Origin: Gemmatimonadota bacterium
GTDB lineage: Bacteria; Gemmatimonadota; Gemmatimonadetes; Gemmatimonadales; Gemmatimonadaceae
Assembly: GCA_029884515.1 (NCBI GenBank)
Contig: JAOUHR010000170.1
Coordinates: forward strand, 1-5,365
DNA: 5,365 nt
Direction: 5' to 3'
Shown here piece after piece: positions 1 to 3,824 of the stretch. The position numbers were made by a program, and so were the translations under genes. The notes beneath the pieces were generated by a model that was given only the letters and a program-made list of their open reading frames with translations, had not been told where the DNA came from and did not search any database. The stretch's first letter is position 1. Every line of letters begins with the position of its first letter.

Positions 1-102
1 CACGCCCTGGGGGCTGGCCGCGGGGGCGACTCCCGGCTGCTGCGCCGCGAGTGCCGGCGCAGCGCCCAGGAGCACGCAGATCGTCAGCCAGGGGAGCTTC
101 AG
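1..102 (-). CDS. Secreted protein, N-terminal signal-peptide fragment (runs off left edge)
   Basis: Read on the minus strand from 102, 34 codons run open to the window edge. They translate to a classic Sec signal peptide: a Lys at residue 2, a hydrophobic core (LPWLTICVLLGAA), and a PALA-A cleavage site near residue 19/20, followed by a Gln/Pro/Ala-rich mature start (QQPGVAPAAS). The product is therefore exported, but its function cannot be told because the mature domain lies outside the window. The start is odd. The frame is closed upstream by a TGA inside the neighbouring lipoprotein gene, and between that stop and the signal peptide there is no ATG, GTG or TTG, only CTG at 102-100. A purine-rich GGAGGG lies about 16 nt before that CTG, which is long for a Shine-Dalgarno site. 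Alternatively, a GTGA overlap with the upstream stop (GTG at 119-117) would begin a plausible MRRAQT... leader if one base were missing here. The fragment lies 13 nt downstream of the lipoprotein gene, so an operon is likely. Confidence 0.5.
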   Translation of the reverse strand, partial: MKLPWLTICVLLGAAPALAAQQPGVAPAASPQGV

Positions 103-115
103 GTCTGCGCGCGTC

Positions 116-691
116 TCACCCTCCCTCTGGCGTGCGGACGAGTGAGTCCCCCGTCAGCGCGTACCGCTGCGTGGCGTTGACGGTGGGGCAGCACATCGCG
201 TCCGTGTCGGAGTGGATGACGAGGGTCACGGTGATGGTGTCCGACGCGATCACCACCGACTTCACCTGCGATCGGTCCCCGAGGAAGGCGCTCGCCGCGT
301 GCCGCGGGCCCGAGTCGCTGCTGACGACCGCCTCGAGGCTGATGAAGGTGCCCGTGCCCCCGCCGCGTGAGGCCAGCACGACGGCCGCATCCGCGACACC
401 GTCGCCGTCGAGGTCACCGAGCGCGTAGCGGTCCTCGTAGATCTCGATCCGGACCTCCGACGCCGCCCCCGGCACGATCGCCTCCGTGTAGACGCCGTCC
501 GTGAGTCGCGCCGTCCCGCTGGCCGTCCACTCCGAGCGGAACTGCGCGTTCTTGAGCGACTCGAGGGTCACCGGTGGTCGGGCACCGTTCGGCGCCGCGT
601 CGCAGGCGGAGAGGGAGGCGAGGGCGAGCGCGAGGAGCGCGCGTGACATGCGTGGGCGCTCGTGGTGCGTCGGGCGGAATGCGTGCCTCAT
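116..691 (-). CDS. Conserved lipoprotein of unknown function with DxDxDG loop and CCPT motif
   Basis: This is a 191-residue predicted lipoprotein. A basic n-region (residues 1-17) is followed by a short hydrophobic stretch and the lipobox LSAC, placing the lipidated Cys at residue 30. The mature part has an LKNAQF segment at 46-51 and D-L-D-G-D-G-V-A-D at 93-101. That second segment is the DxDxDGxxD calcium-loop pattern also seen in FG-GAP and EF-hand-like repeats. It is followed by DAAVVL, a Gly-rich GGGTGTF (110-116), an LGDR (137-140), and H-S-D-T-D-A-M-CCPT near 160-170. From memory, the order 'GDLDGDG..DAAV / GG.GTF / LGDR / H...CCPT' recurs in short secreted proteins of many bacteria whose role is not known; no enzyme motif is visible. 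The start at 691 is preferred because GGGGAG lies 3 nt before the ATG. A later ATG at 649 would give a tighter signal peptide (177 residues) but has a poorer ribosome site. The two adjacent Cys in CCPT could form a disulfide or bind metal; that is inference. Confidence 0.8.
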   Translation of the reverse strand: MRHAFRPTHHERPRMSRALLALALASLSACDAAPNGARPPVTLESLKNAQFRSEWTASGTARLTDGVYTEAIVPGAASEVRIEIYEDRYALGDLDGDGVADAAVVLASRGGGTGTFISLEAVVSSDSGPRHAASAFLGDRSQVKSVVIASDTITVTLVIHSDTDAMCCPTVNATQRYALTGDSLVRTPEGG

Positions 692-694
692 CGT

Positions 695-700
695 CTCCCC
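695..700 (-). promoter_or_regulatory. Shine-Dalgarno site that favours the 691 start of the lipoprotein gene
   Basis: On the minus strand GGGGAG is followed by ACG and then the ATG at 691. The spacing is short, but this is the best ribosome-site match before any in-frame ATG of this gene (candidates at 805, 769, 691 and 649). It is the reason for choosing 691. Confidence 0.4.
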
Positions 701-813
701 GAAGGAGTGGAGTTCACCCGGTCCAGAGGACGGCGGGGTCGGCCTGCCCTGCGCACCAGCGTCCCGCATCGCACCGGCGATCGGAGGCCGGGGGACGCGT
801 GTCATCGCCCCTG

Positions 814-842
814 ATTGTAGCACACGTCGATGACGCCGCCAA
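814..842 (-). promoter_or_regulatory. Sigma70-type promoter with extended -10, driving the lipoprotein gene
   Basis: Read on the minus strand, TTGGCG (4 of 6 matches to TTGACA, at 842-837) is followed by a 17-nt spacer and TACAAT (5 of 6 matches to TATAAT, at 819-814). The spacer ends in TGC, giving an extended -10 (TGn). The site stands out in a region of very high GC. Transcription would begin near 806-808. That leaves a leader of roughly 115 nt before the ATG at 691 and would also transcribe the secreted-protein gene at the left edge. Confidence 0.6.
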
Positions 843-984
843 TCGCGCGGCGTTCGCGACGGGGCCGCGGCGTGCCGCAGCTGACGCGATCAGAAGATGT
901 CCACGTGTGAACTGCTTTCGCGCGAGGATGGCGAGCGAGCCTCCACGCATGCCTGCATCAGGAAGAAGCTGACGGCGCTTCACC

Positions 985-1013
985 TTACCATGTCGTTGCG
1001 ATTCCCCTATGGT
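985..1013 (+). promoter_or_regulatory. Weak candidate promoter for the cytochrome gene
   Basis: TTACCA (985-990) and TATGGT (1008-1013) each match the sigma70 hexamers at 4 of 6 positions with an ideal 17-nt spacer. They lie in the least GC-rich part of the divergent region, about 95 nt before the cytochrome start. The match is weak enough to be chance, and another sigma factor or an activator could be used instead. Confidence 0.27.
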
Positions 1014-1107
1014 CGCCGCCGCGTGGCCTGACGACCGTGGAGTTGCCTCTGCACCAGCGAGTTCCGCGCGTTCCTCCCCCGACAACGGCAAGAAGCGGCC
1101 TCATCAC

Positions 1108-2379
1108 ATGAGTGACACATCATCACGCCTCCTCCTCGCCCTCCTCGCAGCATTCCTCGTAGCCTGCGAGGGCGCAACGGGTCCCGCGGGCGCACCGGGA
1201 CGGGACGGGAACGACGGGAGCGACGGCCTCCCCGGCAAGGACGCCAGCGCCACCTGCCTCTCCTGTCACGCCACGGCGAAGATGGACGTGAAGTACGACG
1301 AGTATCACCTGTCGAAGCACTTCACCGGCACCACGAGCCTGAACAGGAACACCAAGTACTGCGCCCGGTGCCACACCGATCAGGGGTTCCGGGAGATCAC
1401 GGGGGCCGGGACGTTCGTCGTCAACAACGACATCCCGAACGCCACGCGGATCACGTGCGGCACCTGTCACAAGCATTCGGGCTTCGACTTCGCGGTCGAC
1501 ACGAACACGCAGATCCTGCGCACCACGTCGCCGGTGTTCCTGAACTACAACAGGAACCTCACGGCCACCGACTTCGGCAAGATCAACAATCTCTGTGTCA
1601 CCTGCCATCAGATCCGGGGCGTGACCGCCGAACGGTACACCGACTCGCTGGGCGTCATCAGGACGTTCAACCAGCTGCCCTTCTTCCCGTTCCCCGCCAC
1701 CAAGGACGACAACGCCCCGGTCAACTACCAGGTGGGGCAGAGCTTCTCCGTCCACGACGGGAACCAGTCGAACCTCTTCAAGGGCATCAACGCGTACGAG
1801 TACACCGGGCAGACGTACACCCGGACCTGGCAGCACTCCGCCAACTCCTGCACCACGTGCCACATGAACACCTATGACCCGATCCGGAAGGTCGGTGGTC
1901 ATACGTTGATCCCCAACCAGGTCGCCTGCGAGTCGTGTCACGATGGCGCGCGGATCTCCACGATCCAGGAGGCGATCGACCTCAAGCGGATCGAGCTCGG
2001 GGAGCTGCTGACCGCGAGGAAGGTGTTCCGCAAGTCGACCAACTCGTCCGGTGTCGTGTCGTACTCGGCGGTGCAGACGCACGACTTCTACGGCCGGCTC
2101 TTCGCGACGACCGCCTCGACGACCCTGTACGCGACCGCGCTCGTCTCCGCCAACACGGTGTCCCCGACGACCGGCCTGGTCGTGTACGGGAACACGGTCA
2201 CGATGGCCACCGACGCGAACTGGGCGACCCGGATCGGCCGGCCGTGGAAGTACGGCGAACTCGGTGCGGCGTACAATTACGGGTACATCAACAGCGAGTT
2301 GTCGAAGGGCGTGCACAACCCGGTGTACGCGATGCAGGTGCTGCAGAGGTCGATCGACTGGCTGAACGCCAATCCGTGA
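1108..2379 (+). CDS. Hexahaem c-type cytochrome lipoprotein with collagen-like linker
   Basis: The 423-residue product is an exported electron-transfer protein that should carry six covalently bound haems. The start at 1108 is chosen because it puts a compact signal peptide directly before the lipobox LVAC (lipidated Cys20). An in-frame ATG at 1009 would add 33 unrelated residues. The ribosome site is weak (AAGAAGCGG about 8 nt upstream). Residues 22-45 are eight uninterrupted G-X-Y triplets, a short collagen-like linker. Six CXXCH haem motifs follow: CLSCH 50-54, CARCH 85-89, CGTCH 117-121, CVTCH 163-167, CTTCH 248-252 and CESCH 274-278. Eight further histidines (67, 71, 123, 216, 243, 265, 325, 403) could supply distal ligands, so all haems could be bis-His. 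The C-terminus ends in a GVHNPVYA segment (401-408), a motif common near the end of multihaem cytochromes, where its His ligates a haem. No catalytic signature such as the CXXCK of nitrite reductase is present. A role in periplasmic or outer-membrane electron transfer is inferred; partner and substrate are unknown. Confidence 0.94.
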   Translation: MSDTSSRLLLALLAAFLVACEGATGPAGAPGRDGNDGSDGLPGKDASATCLSCHATAKMDVKYDEYHLSKHFTGTTSLNRNTKYCARCHTDQGFREITGAGTFVVNNDIPNATRITCGTCHKHSGFDFAVDTNTQILRTTSPVFLNYNRNLTATDFGKINNLCVTCHQIRGVTAERYTDSLGVIRTFNQLPFFPFPATKDDNAPVNYQVGQSFSVHDGNQSNLFKGINAYEYTGQTYTRTWQHSANSCTTCHMNTYDPIRKVGGHTLIPNQVACESCHDGARISTIQEAIDLKRIELGELLTARKVFRKSTNSSGVVSYSAVQTHDFYGRLFATTASTTLYATALVSANTVSPTTGLVVYGNTVTMATDANWATRIGRPWKYGELGAAYNYGYINSELSKGVHNPVYAMQVLQRSIDWLNANP

Positions 2380-2391
2380 GGGAGAGGGATC

Positions 2392-2411
2392 CCGGTCGCG
2401 GCCGGTCGCGG
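2392..2411 (+). repeat. Tandem duplication of a 10-mer after the cytochrome stop
   Basis: CCGGTCGCGG occurs twice back to back, starting 13 nt after the cytochrome stop codon. It can form only weak GC-rich pairing and is not followed by a T tract, so it is not a convincing terminator. It may be a local slippage duplication. Confidence 0.4.
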
Positions 2412-2735
2412 TCAGTCGGTGACACGATGAACCTGAAGCTCCCCACCCGATGGCGCCTGGTGCTGCCGAATGGCGCGTCGGAGGTGGCGGTGTCTCCTCC
2501 GTCCGAGTGCACCGCCATGAGTCACCTGCGCGGCGAGACGGGACGATCGACCTGGAGGAGGGGATGACGGCGGATGGCATCGAGCGGATCGCCGTGGTCG
2601 TGGCCCAGGCCGGGCCCGAGCTGTTCGCCCTCACCGTCCGCACGAGGCCCACGGATGCGCGCGACGCCGAGGTGGATCGGATACTGGGTTCATCTTCTCT
2701 ATCGTAGCTCGGCGTGGACGACACCGGTGTGCAGG

Positions 2736-2756
2736 ACCACCCCATCGAGATGGGTG
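2736..2756 (+). other. Short GC-rich hairpin
   Basis: CCACCC (2736-2741) pairs with GGGTGG (2751-2756); AT/AT pairing and one bulged C extend the stem around a CGAG loop. There is no following T tract, so intrinsic termination is not supported. It sits inside the possible broken gene and may be incidental. Confidence 0.25.
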
Positions 2757-2802
2757 GCGGCCCTGCCGGCCCGGCGTCGCGCGCCAACACCCCGGAGCCG
2801 CG

Positions 2803-2834
2803 CGAGCCATTCCTATTAGATAGGAAGTGGCTCG
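2803..2834 (+). promoter_or_regulatory. Imperfect 14-bp inverted repeat upstream of mmuM
   Basis: CGAGCCA-TTCCTAT (2803-2816) pairs with ATAGGAA-(G)-TGGCTCG (2820-2834) around a TAG loop. This gives two 7-bp arms separated by a single bulged G at 2827. The inner part TTCCTATTAGATAGGAA (2810-2826) is a perfect palindrome with a 3-nt centre and is strikingly AT-rich for this window. It ends 46 bp before the mmuM start codon. It could be an operator for a dimeric regulator, an mRNA stem-loop acting on mmuM expression, or the remains of a mobile-element end. No T tract follows, so a terminator is unlikely. The structure is seen directly; the role is inferred. Confidence 0.5.
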
Positions 2835-2880
2835 GCGATGGCCGGGACGCACCCCCTCATCCCAGGAAGGCGCACGCCTG

Positions 2881-3813
2881 ATGCTCCCCCAGGGAAGCCG
2901 CCTCACCGTCCTCGACGGAGGCCTCGCCACCGAACTCGCCACGCGCGGCTTCGACCTCTCCGACGCCCTCTGGTCGGCGCGCCTCCTCGCGGACGCCCCC
3001 GAGGCGATCGAGGCCGTGCACCTCGACTACTTCGAGGCCGGCGCCGACGTCGCGATCACCGCGAGCTACCAGGCGAGCTACGAGGGGTTCGCGACGCGCG
3101 GCCTCTCGCGCGGCGACACCGACCGCCTGCTGGCTCGCTCCGTGGAACTCGCCCGCGCGGCGCGCGACCGGTACACGGCGCGCCACCCGGATTCCGCGCG
3201 CCCCTTGGTCATCGCCGCCTCGGTGGGACCGTACGGCGCCACGCTGCACGACGGCTCGGAGTACCGTGGCGACTATCATATGAAGGAGGACGCCCTCGCC
3301 GACTTCCACCGGCCGCGCATCGCCGCGCTCCTGGGCGCCGCGCCCGACCTGCTCGCCTGCGAGACGCTGCCGTCGCTCCACGAGGCGCGCGCACTCCTCC
3401 GCGTGCTGCACGAGCACCCGGCGGCCCGCGCGTGGGTGACGTTCACCTGCGGCGACGGCGCGCACACCTCCGCCGGCGACGACATCACGGAGTGCGCGCG
3501 GCTGCTCGACGAGGAGCCGCAGGTGTTGGCGATGGGGGTGAACTGCGTGGATCCCGCGCTCGTGACCTCCCTTGTGCGCGCGATGGCGGCGGAGACCGAC
3601 AAGCCGATCATCGCGTACCCCAACTCCGGCGAGGTGTGGAACGCCGCGGGGCGCTGCTGGGAGGGGACGGCCACGCGATTCACCGCGCACCTCGAGGAGT
3701 GGATCCGCGCCGGGGCGACGTGGCTCGGCGGGTGCTGCCGGACGACGCCGGCGGACATTCGCGTGGTGCGGGGGGTGGTCGACGCCGCGCAGGGCTTCTC
3801 ACCCGCCCGGTGA
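2881..3813 (+). CDS. mmuM: Homocysteine S-methyltransferase
   Basis: This cytoplasmic zinc enzyme transfers a methyl group from S-methylmethionine (or S-adenosylmethionine) to homocysteine, making methionine. The protein is 310 residues, the usual length for MmuM. Family landmarks are in order: VLDGGLATEL (10-19) at the start of the barrel, TASYQAS (60-66), GPYGA (116-120), CETLPS (160-165), GVNC with zinc ligand Cys222, YPNSGEVW (246-253), and GGCCRTTP (283-290) with zinc ligands Cys285 and Cys286. All three zinc cysteines are present, so the enzyme should be active. ATG 2881 is chosen because it gives the family N-terminus and has AGGAAGG 10 nt upstream; a GTG at 2827 would add 18 unrelated residues and begin inside a hairpin. 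The ATG overlaps a TGA of an upstream frame (TGATG), which hints at former translational coupling. No S-methylmethionine permease (MmuP) or other methionine gene is in view. The gene converges on the TPR gene with 11 bp between stops. Confidence 0.96.
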   Translation: MLPQGSRLTVLDGGLATELATRGFDLSDALWSARLLADAPEAIEAVHLDYFEAGADVAITASYQASYEGFATRGLSRGDTDRLLARSVELARAARDRYTARHPDSARPLVIAASVGPYGATLHDGSEYRGDYHMKEDALADFHRPRIAALLGAAPDLLACETLPSLHEARALLRVLHEHPAARAWVTFTCGDGAHTSAGDDITECARLLDEEPQVLAMGVNCVDPALVTSLVRAMAAETDKPIIAYPNSGEVWNAAGRCWEGTATRFTAHLEEWIRAGATWLGGCCRTTPADIRVVRGVVDAAQGFSPAR

Positions 3814-3824
3814 GGTCCTGTCGT

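Larger units (their letters stand above)
692..1107. other. Divergent intergenic region between lipoprotein and cytochrome genes
   Basis: These 416 bp separate two divergently transcribed genes. No protein with domain-like composition was found in any frame; the open frames here are Arg/Ala-rich and have no credible starts. The left part carries a good minus-strand promoter (814-842) and about 115 nt of 5' leader for the lipoprotein gene. The stretch 843-980 holds only short GC-rich stem-loops such as GCGGCGTGCCGC near 866. The part nearest the cytochrome (980-1015) is less GC-rich and contains the only plausible plus-strand promoter. No FNR-type TTGAT-N4-ATCAA box was seen, although such a site would not be surprising before a cytochrome gene. 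Confidence 0.7.
2427..2881 (+). pseudogene. Probable broken small gene between cytochrome and mmuM
   Basis: No single intact frame explains this stretch, but a coding-like signal moves between frames. From ATG 2427 (with GGTGA shortly upstream) the first frame reads MNLKLPTRWRLVLP and stays G/C-rich at third positions to about 2540. It then degrades and ends at 2567. From about 2538 the next frame reads TIDLEEGMTADGIERIAVVV and continues to DRIL with about 90% G/C third positions. It then collapses at a Ser-rich tail and a TAG at 2705-2707. Adding one G to the GGG at 2540-2542 joins these halves into a continuous, acidic, soluble-looking protein of about 93 residues. Past the TAG the second frame stays open (GVDDTGVQDHPIEMGGG...) to a TGA at 2879-2881 that overlaps the mmuM ATG as TGATG. 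I do not recognise the family. Alternatives are two tiny genes with an ATGA overlap at 2564-2567 (GGAGGAGGGG just upstream), chance open frames, or a base-calling error. Confidence 0.35.

Noticed and set aside
51..972. Several plus-strand open frames opposite the lipoprotein gene and in the divergent region
   Set aside because: The minus-strand lipoprotein has a lipobox and conserved motifs. The plus-strand products are Arg/Ser/Ala-rich shadows without credible ribosome sites or domains.
1123..2790. A 555-codon open frame on the minus strand
   Set aside because: It lies antisense to the hexahaem cytochrome, whose six CXXCH motifs prove the plus-strand frame. Its product is Arg/Val/Pro/Gly-rich with no domain, as expected for the complement of GC-rich coding DNA.
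2700..2880. SAM riboswitch before mmuM
   Set aside because: Only a simple hairpin with a 3-nt loop is present; no multi-helix junction or SAM-riboswitch core pattern can be recognised.
2714..2881. A stand-alone 55-codon gene from GTG 2714 ending on the mmuM ATG
   Set aside because: It has no ribosome-binding site, and its frame is continuous with the interrupted frame upstream. It is better treated as part of the possible broken gene.
2857..3690. A 277-codon open frame on the minus strand
   Set aside because: It is antisense to mmuM, which has full family motifs and length; the composition is Arg/Val/Gly/Ala-biased.
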